The notes beneath the pieces were generated by a model. The model saw only the letters and a list, made by a program, of their open reading frames with translations. It ran no database searches and was not told where the DNA came from. Position numbers and translations under genes: made by a program. A stretch of DNA of 64,000 nt, taken from assembly GCA_036937835.1 (NCBI GenBank), contig CM072863.1:5641501-5705500 (forward strand), in the 5' to 3' direction. Positions 38,264 through 49,400 of this stretch are shown here, piece by piece (position 1 is the stretch's first letter; every line of letters begins with the position of its first letter). Source of the DNA: Pampus argenteus (taxonomy: Eukaryota; Chordata; Actinopteri; Scombriformes; Stromateidae).

Positions 38264-40460
38264 CTACACCCAAACAAAGTAAGCAATTTCATCCAAGTCT
38301 ACAGGATAGTCTGTGAGGTGCCGTGGCTTCTTGATATCATATCTCTCCCCCTTGTAGCTTATCCAATGGCCAGTTGGAAGGTAGATATCACGCTCTTGCT
38401 TTCCAGGCTCTAAAACGGGTGCTACCATGAGGTCATCCCCAATCAGGAACTGAGAGTCTATTTTATAGGCTGTCTCATCACCTGTGGCAATCCACCACAG
38501 GGGGCGTATGATTGGATCCCCAGTGTCCAGCACCTCACCAGCCAGCTCCAGGACCCGTGGCGCCACAATGCTCTGATGGAGAGCTGTGTATTTCCGAGCA
38601 ATTTCAACCACCTCATTGTCATATTCCCATGGTGGGATAGAAAACTGCATAGAGGGCATGAAGGCTGACAGCTCCAGCCAGCGGATATAGAGTTCTCGAT
38701 CAGGCAATACACGATTTCCATCTGTGCGGTTCAGATAGGCATTCCCTCCGATCATGTCGGGTAGAATAAACTGATAGCCGAGAATGCTGATGGTGAGCAC
38801 CGTGGGAATAAGAGATTTCAGGCCCAACTCATAACCCCACACAGAATCCCTGTCGATAGGTCTGAAAAAGCAGGATATGTTCTGAGATTGGTAGCCACTC
38901 CGTAGCTCAGCTCTATCATTGTAGGGAATGGCCATCTCCGTGTAACGTCTTGTGAAAAAACTCGGGTCCCGAATGGGAGTTCTGGTACTGAATTTCCATG
39001 GTAAATAATTGGTCTCACCTGCATCAAATTTAAAAGACGACACACCATACCTTGAGCGCAGGGAACGTAGCTGGGAAGAAAACCAATCACGAGCTTCCGG
39101 ATTTGTGAAGTCCAAAATGCCGCCAATGCCATTCCACCAGCGCACCAAGGCCGGCAGCCGCCCTGTAGGCTCCCGGACAAACAGCCCCCTCTCAACACAG
39201 GTATGGAAGTTTTCTGAGTCATAGTTAACAAAAGGGTGAATCCAGAGTGACATGAGAAATCCATCTGATTTCAGCTTTTGGAACATGGCTGAGGCGTTGG
39301 GGAACTTTGTCGTATCAAACTCAAAGTCCCCATAGCGGCTGGTGTAGCGGTCATCTAGTTCCAGATGGCTGCAGTTAAAGTTATACTTGCGTATGTTGGC
39401 AGCATACGCCAAAAGTTTCTCTTGGTCAATATCAGTCTTATGCAGCGCCCAAGTGGACCAAATAGGATGGCGAAACATGGCTTTGGCAGGCACTTTGTTT
39501 GGTTTGTTGAAGTATCTGCGTACCATGTATTTGTGTATGGATGTCACGTCCAAGCCCACACATACTCTGTAGCTAAGTTCGGCACATGGAGCCTCCCCCG
39601 GGTTTGGCATGAAGGGACTGTCGTTATATCGTGCCTGGAAGTACATAGTCTTCTCTGTGTCATTCCAGCCCAGGTGAAAAGGCACAGAATTGTTGATCTT
39701 AATGGCAGTAGCATTGGATGAAAGCCAATAACTCTCCAAAATCCCACCAAATTCATTGCGGTTGGAGTAGATATCGCTTGTGACAAAAGGTTTGGGAGCC
39801 TGTTGGCCAGAGATGGAAATAGGCCAGTGTTGAATTGCTGACACTGCACCACCGTACCAGTGTGCAAACTTGTACGTCATGGCATGCTCAACAGGAATGT
39901 CAGGAACCAGTTCCTCCCAACGCACACGGTAGCATTGCACCGTGTCTTTAGGGCGCACTGTCTCAATGAAGAAATTCAAGTTTCTGTCAGTGGTGCGTCC
40001 GCAGCTCAGAAGCTCCCCTTCTTTATTGCACGAATCCAAATCCAACGTCCCTGACCTGCCAAGATTCAAACCATAATTACTCATAATTATTATTGCATAT
40101 TGGAGCTGTTGGGATTTTTATTTTCATATTTTACATTCATTCTATAAATGCATACAATACATAAATCAGGCTGCAATGACCAGCAGGAAATACCAACCTG
40201 AAATCCATTCTGAAAACAATAGAGCCTCCCTGGTTGCGGATAATGTAGCCATCTTTATTCAGATCCAGCAGCTGAGTCTTAAGCAGCTCAGCTTTGCGAA
40301 GAGAGGCTATGTAATAACACCACGCAGTCACTGCTGCAATCACCAACACAAGGCCGATTACGCCAGCTCCGACTAAGGGTCGAGTGTCCTTGCTGTGTTT
40401 CTGCTTGGGGATAACATCTGTAATTGTGCCTCCCGCTCCTCCCGGGACAACTTGGTACAT
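38264..40460 (-). CDS. myorg: MYORG, membrane-anchored GH31 glycosidase
   Basis: Two coding exons on the minus strand, 40,460-40,198 and 40,055-38,264. They join across a 142-bp GT-AG intron (MDF/RSGTLDL) and give 684 aa; human MYORG is 714 aa. An N-terminal cytosolic tail is followed by one membrane segment at about residues 29-50 (GVIGLVLVIAAVTAWCYY), making a type II protein with a luminal family 31 glycosyl hydrolase domain. FKFDAGE holds the nucleophile Asp at about 432, and DRDSVWG holds the acid/base Asp at about 489, so the enzyme should be active. The family member in mammals is reported as an alpha-galactosidase of the secretory pathway and is linked to primary brain calcification. 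WWNGIGG, GYQSQNISCFFR and DPIIRPLWW match the human protein closely. The start is the first Met of the exon, so the N-terminus is less certain than the rest. Identification is firm. Confidence 0.96.
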
Positions 40461-40565
40461 GACTTGTGCTGTTCACTGGCTGAATACTTCAGCTGACGTT
40501 CCACAGATCATAGAAATGTTTTTCCAGGGAATCTTTTCCGTTGTGCTCTGGCCCCGTCGTTATGT
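40461..40565 (-). other. MYORG 5' UTR part of first coding exon
   Basis: On the minus strand a CTCTCTCTCTTTCAG acceptor ends at 40,566, so the exon starts at 40,565. It runs about 105 bp before the ATG at 40,460. This implies at least one upstream non-coding exon. Confidence 0.6.
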
Positions 40566-42590
40566 CTGAAAGAGAGAGAGAGATAACAGACTTTCAAAAT
40601 TCTGTCTTGCTCTTCAAACAACACAGTTTTACTGATTTTAATTAATACAATGTACAGTACAATCGCCTAATATTGCTTACCAGTTGCGGTTAGTCAGAAT
40701 AAATTGGCCTTTAAATCATTTAATTATCAGAAACATCCAGGAAAACAGCCTCAACCATCTGCTAACATTTAAGTTCGATATTGTTTCCTTTGCCGGTTCA
40801 AAGCCTACATTTACATCTCTTGCATTATCTTACATGTTCTGCATTGCAGCACAAAGTGATTTCACAGCCTTTAGAGGCATTACGCTGTCAGGATGTAAAC
40901 TTTAAAGATGTGTTTGAGACTTAACAAAACAAATCTACTGCCAATTACCCATAAGAGGATAAAGTGGACTTTCCCAGAAGTAATTCTAACATATGAGTTC
41001 GACCTGAAAGAATACTCATTTGTATGTAAGGAAGTAGAGAAGCAGAAAAAGGGATTTTAGCCTTAGAGTTTCTGCCAAAGTGTCGAGGAAGAGGGAAGAA
41101 TACTAAACTTTGTGCTGCATCAAGCAAAACTAACCAAAGCTGAAAGTAACCTGTTTCATTCTCGCCAACAACCAGACATTTTGACAACCCTGGAAACAAA
41201 TCGAACAGAAACAGAGAAAAACATGTGTCTATGTCTACCTTACCGTCCCTCTGAGCAAGGATACAGCAGAAGAAACTTACTCTTACGGATAATTAACTGG
41301 TTGATGTTAGTTATTGTGGCTTTATCTAATCAGAATAGATTAGATTAGGATGCACAGCAGACCGAAGGGAGTTCAGTCCTCTCCAGCTTCCCTTCGCTTG
41401 CTGACTCGACCTAACTGCGATTGACCCTCATGGTCTGCCCCGGCAGCAGGGGTCGATGGTAAAAAAAATGCTTGCTATTAATTAGCAATCTAATTGACTA
41501 ATTCTGTGTTCAACCACCCTTAGTATAGATTTCCCCGAACAACAGGAGTGATAACATAAGCCCATCATTAATTAACAGAGAACTAAGTGTTGGTTGGCTC
41601 CATGGAGATGAATTCCAGTCGCTGGACTCAGGAAGGAAAATTGACCCAGGAAAGTCAGAAGAAGATTTACTGTATATCAGGCCTATTGGAAGAATCAATG
41701 AGCCATTTATTCTAAAATGTCATCTCTGCTACTGTTTTACCAGCGAATATTCACCAGATTTTGTATGCCTTTAATTATTTCATTATTTAATTGATTGAAG
41801 ATTAAATGTTAGATTGATTTCCTCTTTCCCATTCATTTAGGTTTAAGCACAATGTCTTCACATAAACAGATTAAAAAGTTGTTTTATGCTTTTCATGCAT
41901 ATAAAAAAAATGACTCAACTCTTACTCTGTTTAGTCATTAAGAGAGTGTGAAAAGTACAGTTCATTTTCAGATTATAAAGCATTTCTTTGTTTGTGGTGC
42001 GATCAGAGGGGTTTAATATCTGCCATTTCAGCTGATTCCCTATCTAGTCTGACATGATGAAAAATAAACACAGAAAACGCTGATGCAGTCGAAAAACACA
42101 AGTCTGAGAAAAGCTCACTAACTCAAGAAGTTTGCGCGCGTGTCTGCCTCGCGTGTGCGTGCGCGTGACGCTGTTTATGGCTGAATGTATGTACACAGCC
42201 AATACATACAGGGACGATCTTTACAGTTGGTGTGGCTATTCTGGATAGAGAATATGTTAAGAGTGTCTGACTTTTTTTTTACTTAGTATATTTTATTGCA
42301 CAGGCTACAGACGCACACACAAACCAATGCACCAAAACAACAACAACACACATTTACATGAGAAGAATCGTACAGAAAAAAACTTCTAAAGTAGGCCCAT
42401 CTATAACTTCTACGTATAGCCCGACGTATAGACGTCGTTGTTTTGCGCCCTGGTGGGTGAAACAAGAAAGTTTAACGGAGGTGAAATAACGTGCAAAGCC
42501 GCCTATAATTATGATCATCCATGCTTTTTCTTCTTTACAGTTATTCATTAAGAAAAGCTTCTCCCTACCGATCAGCAGCAGCCTTCTCAC
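40566..42590 (-). other. Probable MYORG 5' intron
   Basis: The stretch lies between the acceptor at 40,566 and a good donor, GTGAGA, whose GT is at 42,590-42,589. It has no coding exon on either strand. It includes a patch at 41,360-41,480 with mixed composition and otherwise AT-rich unique DNA. Confidence 0.4.
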
Positions 42591-42680
42591 CAGGTCCAAG
42601 CACAACTTGTTTGCCACAGTTCACAGTAAAAAAAAAAAAACGGCATCAAGTCATGTTGTTGCGTATCCGCCTTGTCCACG
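42591..42680 (-). other. Candidate MYORG non-coding first exon
   Basis: Minus-strand sequence downstream of the ZNF143-type site ends in GGACCTG followed by GTGAGAAG, a strong donor that would splice to the acceptor at 40,566. It includes a T12-type run and no long frame. The transcription start is assumed from the position of the promoter motif. Confidence 0.35.
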
Positions 42681-42686
42681 CCCACC

Positions 42687-42705
42687 GCATTCTGGGAAGT
42701 GTAGT
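42687..42705 (-). promoter_or_regulatory. ZNF143/THAP11-type promoter element
   Basis: On the minus strand it reads ACTACACTTCCCAGAATGC, differing at one position from the classic ACTACAATTCCCAGAATGC element bound by ZNF143 and the THAP11/HCFC1 complex at vertebrate promoters. A short GC-box-like GGTGGGCGTGG follows just downstream (about 42,677-42,687). Orientation and position suit a promoter for MYORG on the minus strand. It could also serve a plus-strand transcript, as these elements are often bidirectional. Confidence 0.7.
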
Positions 42706-42710
42706 CCACT

Positions 42711-43515
42711 AGGAGGAGTAAGTACTCTGTTTTCTCATTTTTGCACAGATTACAGTCTGATATATAACACATCACACTGGTTGATTAACTAAAAAAATGC
42801 AATATGTATATTATTATATATGCAATATGGAGTTTATAATGTTTGCACTGTTTTGTATAGTATATGGTATCCCAAGAAAATGCCTATAATTATCACCACA
42901 ATATGTCTGTAATACCCCTAAATAGTTATTTTTGTTTCATTCTCCAAATATAGATTAAAGAGATTCATATATCGCATGTGGGAAATTACCTCTCTAATAT
43001 TCGGATAAAAACAATATGTCGCAGACAGATACACGTTTACAGATACAGATACACACAACAAGCCCCCTTATGAGAAGACTTCTTATTGATTTAGTACTGA
43101 ATTGTAAACGTGTCTGTATGTATGTAGATAATAGTGGTGAGAGTGCAGCCTATAGTTACATTATTCATTCATGCATCTTTTCTCACTGGGTTAATTCATT
43201 GAGAAATGAAACAATAGTGTGGTTAATGAGCCATCATTTTGCTGGGAAACCTCTGGAGCTCCTTCGAGGACCTCTGCAAGTCCCCTGTCTCCACTTCTAC
43301 TATTAGACAGTGCTCTAATAGTCCTAACGAAGGCATTCAGACACAAACTCTGGGTGTATGATGTAGTGTCCAGCTTGGTAGGGCTTCACCACATGGAAAC
43401 AGCTGTAGCACCCGCTGGTGAGAAAGTAAAAACATTAGACATCAGTGGTTATAATTTATATCACACCAAAACATATTTTATGTGTTTGGGTGATTCATCA
43501 AGACAATTTTTTTTT
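42711..43515. other. Intergenic, MYORG to unrecognised gene
   Basis: AT-rich unique DNA with no recognisable exon. A short T-rich run at about 43,507-43,519 lies just downstream of the predicted stop of the next gene. Confidence 0.5.
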
Positions 43516-43521
43516 TTTTAA

Positions 43522-44927
43522 TTAAAGGAAGTTCAAAATGCACCTATAATCCAGGGTGCTGTTTGAACGAGACCTCCTGTACTGTGCTTGTGGAAAGTGG
43601 TGTTGAGCTGCAGGATGGTTGCTGGTTTGGGTTCTTGTCCGAAGCTGAGTGCCTCCATGTTGCCTGTCAAAAAATGTTTTACAGTTTATTAACCCGAAAT
43701 AGCAGGACGGGACTTAGAGAATCACTCGTTTCCTATTTTTAGGACAACTAATCTTTAATCTCTGTCAGCTGGATTGAATTTCCCCTTTAAAGGCCACAAG
43801 AAGAGGTCAGAGGTCAGAGGTCAGGTCTCTCACCTGAGCTGTTGCGCTGAAAGTGGCTGGAAATACCTCTGATAATCCATTCTAATGCAGATAAAAAGCA
43901 GAATGAGTATTTCTTTAGAGTATATCCTTCAGCCATAGATTGATCTGATTAGATGTCACCTTGGTGGGTTCTTCAGTGCTGCACGGAGCTGAGTGTCAGC
44001 GCTGACAGGAGGCTGTTGCTTGTGCGATCCGTCAGCAGAGGGCAGAGCTTGAGCTGCGGCTGGGTTGACGGGGGGCATGTGCTGTACTTTCTCCATGGTA
44101 TCCACAGTGTTTAGAGAGTTGTCAGGACAAGTCTTAACTGGACTATGGAATGACAAATGTCTGACAGGGGGGAAGAGAGGACGGCCACTGTCAACTGTGT
44201 GTGATGACCTGTAGCTGGGCTGAAGACACCGGGGAAACAGAAAGTCCTAAGAAAGGCAAGAGGAAACATCAAAATTCCTCTTAAAAGGATTGTTTTTTAC
44301 CATTGTCATTGATACACTAAGTGAGGCAGTATTGTTTAAACTGTAAATTGTATTTTTAGTGCTTTCTTCAATGCATTATGGTCATGTCTTTTTTTTTTTT
44401 TTTTTTTCCCGTTTACAGTAGGGTGACTGTATAACACTCATATCAGCTCTGTTTACTCCATGTCTGGATGAATGAATAGGCACGGAGGAAGTAATGAATA
44501 ATAGATAGGATACAGCTTTCACCAAGCACAGGGAAATGTAAACAACCAGCTGTCAATTAGTGCATGACACCTCATACTATCTAAATGAAAAGCAATAAAG
44601 AGAATGCTAATAATAAACGACTCGAGTCTGACCTTAAATCCACCACCTGGAAATGTTGTTTTTATTATTTATTAAATGACACAGATTGAAGGACAACCAC
44701 TTTTAGTTTTTACTTTTTTTAGCCATATGAACTATAATAAATAATAATAATTACTCTTAAACTCCTACAGTTCATGTGTGTGTGGTACAGCAGGATTTAC
44801 ATCTTACCGGCCGCGGCTGGGGGTTGTTCCTGCGGTGTGCAGACGACGGTCTGAGTTGTGCCCGTTTCGCTCTTCCAGGGGAGGCAAACTGCTCTTTGTA
44901 CATAGTGATGTAGAGCTGGGGAGACAT
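43522..44927 (-). CDS. Unrecognised four-exon gene, 198 aa
   Basis: Minus-strand exons are 44,927-44,808, 44,246-43,960, 43,881-43,834 and 43,663-43,522. All introns are GT-AG and every junction keeps phase (120, 287, 48 and 142 nt; total 597 nt with the TAA stop). The protein starts MSPQLYITMYKEQFASPGRA. It has a basic RPSSAHRRNNPQPRP stretch at residues 26-40, a Pro/Ser/Gln-rich middle, an RMDYQRYFQPLSAQQLRQ segment near 136-153, and an Arg/Gln/Ser-rich tail. There is no signal peptide, membrane segment or enzyme motif. I do not recognise it. The short Tyr/Pro/Arg-rich make-up and the nearby DNAI1 would suit a small axonemal (microtubule inner) protein, but that is speculation. An in-frame upstream ATG at 44,993 could add 22 residues. 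Exon 2 could also end the protein at a TGA two bases into the intron (43,958-43,956). Confidence 0.55.
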
Positions 44928-44929
44928 CT

Positions 44930-46400
44930 TCACTTTAAGTGTACTTATTTTCCACTGCGTCTCTGCAGTCTGCCTGGAAATCGTGTTCATCATTCTCCTC
45001 CCCTGTCACCTGGTGGCTCCTCCCTTTCACTCATGTGTACCTGTTCTTCTTTTATTTTCACATTTTTCCCTTTCTGCAAATTTTTTTTACCCAGTATGTG
45101 TGGTTTAGTTTTTTTTTTCTGCTGAAATATTTCACTGGTTTGAGCGTGCCACCGGTTTTGCTGATATAATTTACTGTTTCTGTGTGCTTATGTATATTTA
45201 TGTATATTTCTACATACATCAATAGCTATAAATCTATAAATCTGACCAAATAGACGGAAAAACTCTCCGTTTTAACCTGCAGCTATTGTGATGAATTTAA
45301 TATGTTGGAAATAGAGACAAGTTAAGAGCATCCTTGCTGAACCAGGACAACTGTTTGTGCTACCTGAGCACTCAGCCACTAATCCTCCTAAACCCCCTGC
45401 AGAGACACACATACCTGGGGTCACTATCCATGACCTACTTCCCTCCCAGGGGCCATCACAAACTAGCCAGAACTGATCTCAAACACTAAGCTCAACTCCC
45501 AGCTGTTTAGCCTCCTTGTAGTTAAAACAGACTTAGTCTTATCAGATCTACAGAACTGGAACAAACCACGGGAGGGATGGGATTTCTCAGAATCTCCCAC
45601 CACCATCCAGGGTCACCTCTATTCACTGTCAGCATGCCACATGAGCATCAATAATTCACCAAACGCTGTAGGGTGCCTTTTGTGTCTCCACTGCTCACAC
45701 TGAGTTATCTGTGACAGGAACTGCCTGTTCATCTCTCTGCGATGGCTGGGCCTTTTTTGACAGCCCCGTCAAATCCATGTCAACGGATGCAGAGCAGAGG
45801 ACGGGGGAGTCGGGGGGAGTCGGGGGGAGTGGGGATCATAGTAATGATATGGCAGGAACACTCTTCACAGGTGCTCAAATCAAATCCAAGCTTTGGTTTG
45901 TGTACTCTTCTTCAGTATACTTTGATGCTAGACACATCCCCAAACTCGTCCTTTATTTATACTGTTTACATGTCCTACAAACAAACAAAGTCCAGTTTGT
46001 TCCAGTAAGAGATGATTTTACAGTACAGTGGATTTATGAATAATGAAAGGTATCAAACATCTTTAAAAACAATAAACATTTCAAAGCAGATCAGTCTTCT
46101 TCTTCTATTGCTTTCATGTGCTGCAACGGCCAGTGGAGCTGGAGATGTGTGCAGGGCAGCATTCAAAAGGCCTTGCCATAGAATCAGTAGTCAGAGTCTT
46201 ATTTACTGGTGTTTGGATTTCACTGCTGCTTTCAGCTTTGTGTAGAGATAACCAAAATTCTGTAAGAAGGAACAAACAGAATCAAAAGCGTGGCATATTA
46301 AATGTCGTCTACCTACTGTATCTGTCTGCGCTTTGCTCCAGAACGACAACATGCAGGGCAACATGCTTATTTGCAAGGACGTAACACATACAACAGAACA
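44930..46400. other. Between unrecognised gene and nicalin-like gene
   Basis: It should hold the promoter of the 198-aa gene (right of 44,930 on the minus strand) and the last exon and 3' UTR of the nicalin-like gene. A possible short terminal exon at 46,120-46,091 (acceptor GCAG at 46,124-46,121, then nine codons and TGA) is in the right phase but not nicalin-like. A tandem GGGGGGAGTC run lies at about 45,803-45,832. No other recognisable gene was found. Confidence 0.4.
45803..45832. repeat. Short G-rich tandem repeat
   Basis: About three copies of a 10-bp CGGGGGGAGT unit in a row. With four or more G-runs in under 40 bp, the plus strand could form a G-quadruplex. Confidence 0.7.
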
Positions 46401-46409
46401 TTAACAAAC

Positions 46410-49400
46410 CTGGATTGCGTAGTAAACGATCCCCAAATACGCAGCAATGCAGCCACCCAGGAAAAGATCAAAAGCTGCAGGTTTCACTCTGAAAAAAAAA
46501 AAAAAAAGTGTCAGTGTCCAAGTGTCTTTTTGAAATTACCGCACACATATGAAGATACAGATATTTACCTGTACATCACTATCGGTTGGTTCATTTGATC
46601 AAAAAAGGTAATATCAGGGTCCCTGAATGAAAAGTGAATGAAAAGTTAAATGTTGTTATTCAATAGTAAAAAACACACAGGTCCAGCACAGGTGACTGCT
46701 GGTAACGTACTACATGTGTTTACTACTTGTTACCTCCTGTCCTGTCGGAAGGTGTGTCTGTGGACTTGCTGTAAGTAGCGTTTGAACTCGTGCTCCAGTG
46801 AGTTGACAAGCAGGATGTGACCGGGCTCCTTATCCAGCAGCTGGGTGGCCCGAGGGACTGACGTGAGGAAGGACATCAGACTGGACATGCGGCTGTCCTG
46901 GATGTCCTGTATCAAGGATGTGGATGTGAATTCAACAAAAAAAAAAAACTTCTGTAGCATCACATAAAAAATAAAAAGTTACTGTCAAGGACTCCTGATT
47001 TTTCAAATGAATCCAGATAACCATAAGAAACCAAAACTACGATTCATATCACTTTTATGTTTACTAGTAGAAACTAATCTTTTCATAAAGTGCCAAGTAT
47101 CTACTGTAAACCATTTACACTCATACATAATATATATTTTAAATAAATGACAGCTGTTTATTTAAATTAATCTCAACAAATGCAGCATGTAATTCCTACA
47201 AACTAACACCAGAGGTCAGCACTAATCTTTATCAATTGACTAAATACAACCAGGATCTTACCATTTGGCCCCTGAAAACCTGCACATCTTTTGGTGAACC
47301 CTTTGTGGGAAATAACACAAAGTGATCACACATTAACATGCTATAAAAACAAAAAACAAAAACAGAAGAAAAAATTATGAAAACATATTATTTATTTTCC
47401 ATGCACCTTGTCTGAGAGATTGAACATATACCGCGCCAGTGCTTCTGCTATGATGATGCCATTACGCTTAAGTTTCCTGAAGTCCACTTGTGCCCTATGA
47501 GGAGATATTCATATAGGAATAATCAGACAAACTAAGGCATTTAGGATCTATTTCCTCAAATTATGTTCAAGGCCTTCAAATTATTCAAATATCTACCCAC
47601 ATGGTGTCTAGTACTGAGCCACGAAGCTCAGATTTGGGGTCTTCCAGATGAGACAGAGTGAAGCCCGGGATCCTGCGCAGGCTGTAGCGCTCATGCTCCC
47701 AGGCTACTGTGGACTCCACTAGATTGATCTTCTTATGAACCAACCCAATTTTCACCCAGGAAAATCTGGAGGAAACCACCTTGGAGAAGATCCCAAAAAA
47801 ATAAGTGCAAAAGGCCATGCAGACTGATAAGATATATATATCCATAATTTCCCCCTATAAGTGAAATCTACCTCTTCCAGCTGTTCAATGAAGGAGTACA
47901 TGGGAGTGTCAGGTTTAGGAGGGCGAGACACATGCATGTACAGCTCATCGCTGTTGGCCAGTGTATCCAAACATAAAACAAACGCCACATTGTCATGGAG
48001 CAGGCTGGACTCTGGTTAGAAAAAAAAAAGTTTGGATAAAAATAAATCAAAGCAGGCTTTTCATGTTCAGTTACGATTATCTTAGTGTAGCCTGCTTTCC
48101 ACGTTTCGACACGGCATGAGCCCCAAAACTCACCAGCATGGTCTAGATTTTCTTCAATCCATCTCTTTGTGCCTAGGAAGTTGTGTTTTCCTCCTCCAGT
48201 TAGGGAGAACATTAAATGATATCTGAAACAACCAAAAAAGAAAATCTGAAAATCAATCAATTACCTCATCGATAATGAGATAATCTTAACATTGTTTATG
48301 TTAGTCTATCAAATCATATAAATAGTACATTGAATAACATGTTTTATCCACCCGTAACTCACGGTGGTCTGGTACTTGGGTTACTATAAAGCTTCTGGAA
48401 GAGACGTGTCAACTCCAGCAGGATGGTGACCCCGCTGCCATTAGAGTCTGCTCCATAGGACAACCACTGTGTTACAAAACAATTCAAACATATAGGTTAA
48501 CACTGAATCACATTACGATGAGGTGTTTTTTTTTCATTTCTATCTGACTCACTGGTGACAGCCCATAGGAATCATAGTGGGCAGTGATGACAATAGTGGG
48601 TACATCCTCCTCTGTTCCTGGAAGCACTCCCTGAAATACACATCACCAGATATAGTGAAGAGGTGACATTTAAACCCCCCCGAGTTAAAGTAATCGGGTT
48701 TGACTTAAGTTTTAAGAATGTCACTCTAGGGTTGTTACTTCTCTCTACTTCATAAAAGGTGTTGAGTTTTCACACACTCACCTCCAGTGTGACTATAGCG
48801 TTGTCCGTGAAGGCCTTAATAGGGACATTGTTGCTCACTAAGATCTGAAAGGCTGTAGCTGTGACCATACTTCGAAGGACTGTCAGAAATAAAAAAATAA
48901 AAAAAGATCATAAACATACCTTCCTCGCGTTTATTTTCTTTTAACAGAACTGTCTCCGACATGTCAATAGTCATGTCATCTACTATGAATTGTCCATCCT
49001 TCTACAGCACATCCATATATTCTCTTGAATCTTTCACCTCTGATAAATATCGAGGAGGTGCGCGTGGCTGCAGCCTGCTTGACCTCCTCATACATGCAGA
49101 GCAGTTGTTCATCCTCAGGCACCACGTACACGGGCATGAGGGTCTCCTTCAGCAAGGCCTCACTCTCACTTACCATGAAGGACTGGGAGAGAAAAACGTA
49201 GGAGAAGAAAATTATTTTAGCAAGGATTTCTATGACAATATTTATACAAGCTGGTAACTGATTCCCTGCAGCACTGACACTTCTGTTGTTAAATCTGTTA
49301 CCTGCACTGTATCATGAGGGATACTCGAGATATTTCTGGGTAGCAGGATCAGTATTGCGGCAGCATTTTGTCTCTGGGCCTCGAGGAATTTTTTTGTGGT

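Noticed and set aside
38458..39867. Long alternative frames on both strands inside MYORG
   Set aside because: They are shadows of the 1.8-kb MYORG exon, whose frame clearly matches the GH31 family.
45240..45290. Possible last nicalin exon after a CTGCAG acceptor (VKTESFSVYLV...)
   Set aside because: The phase fits, but the peptide has no likeness to the nicalin tail and the distance is long, so I did not add it to the model.
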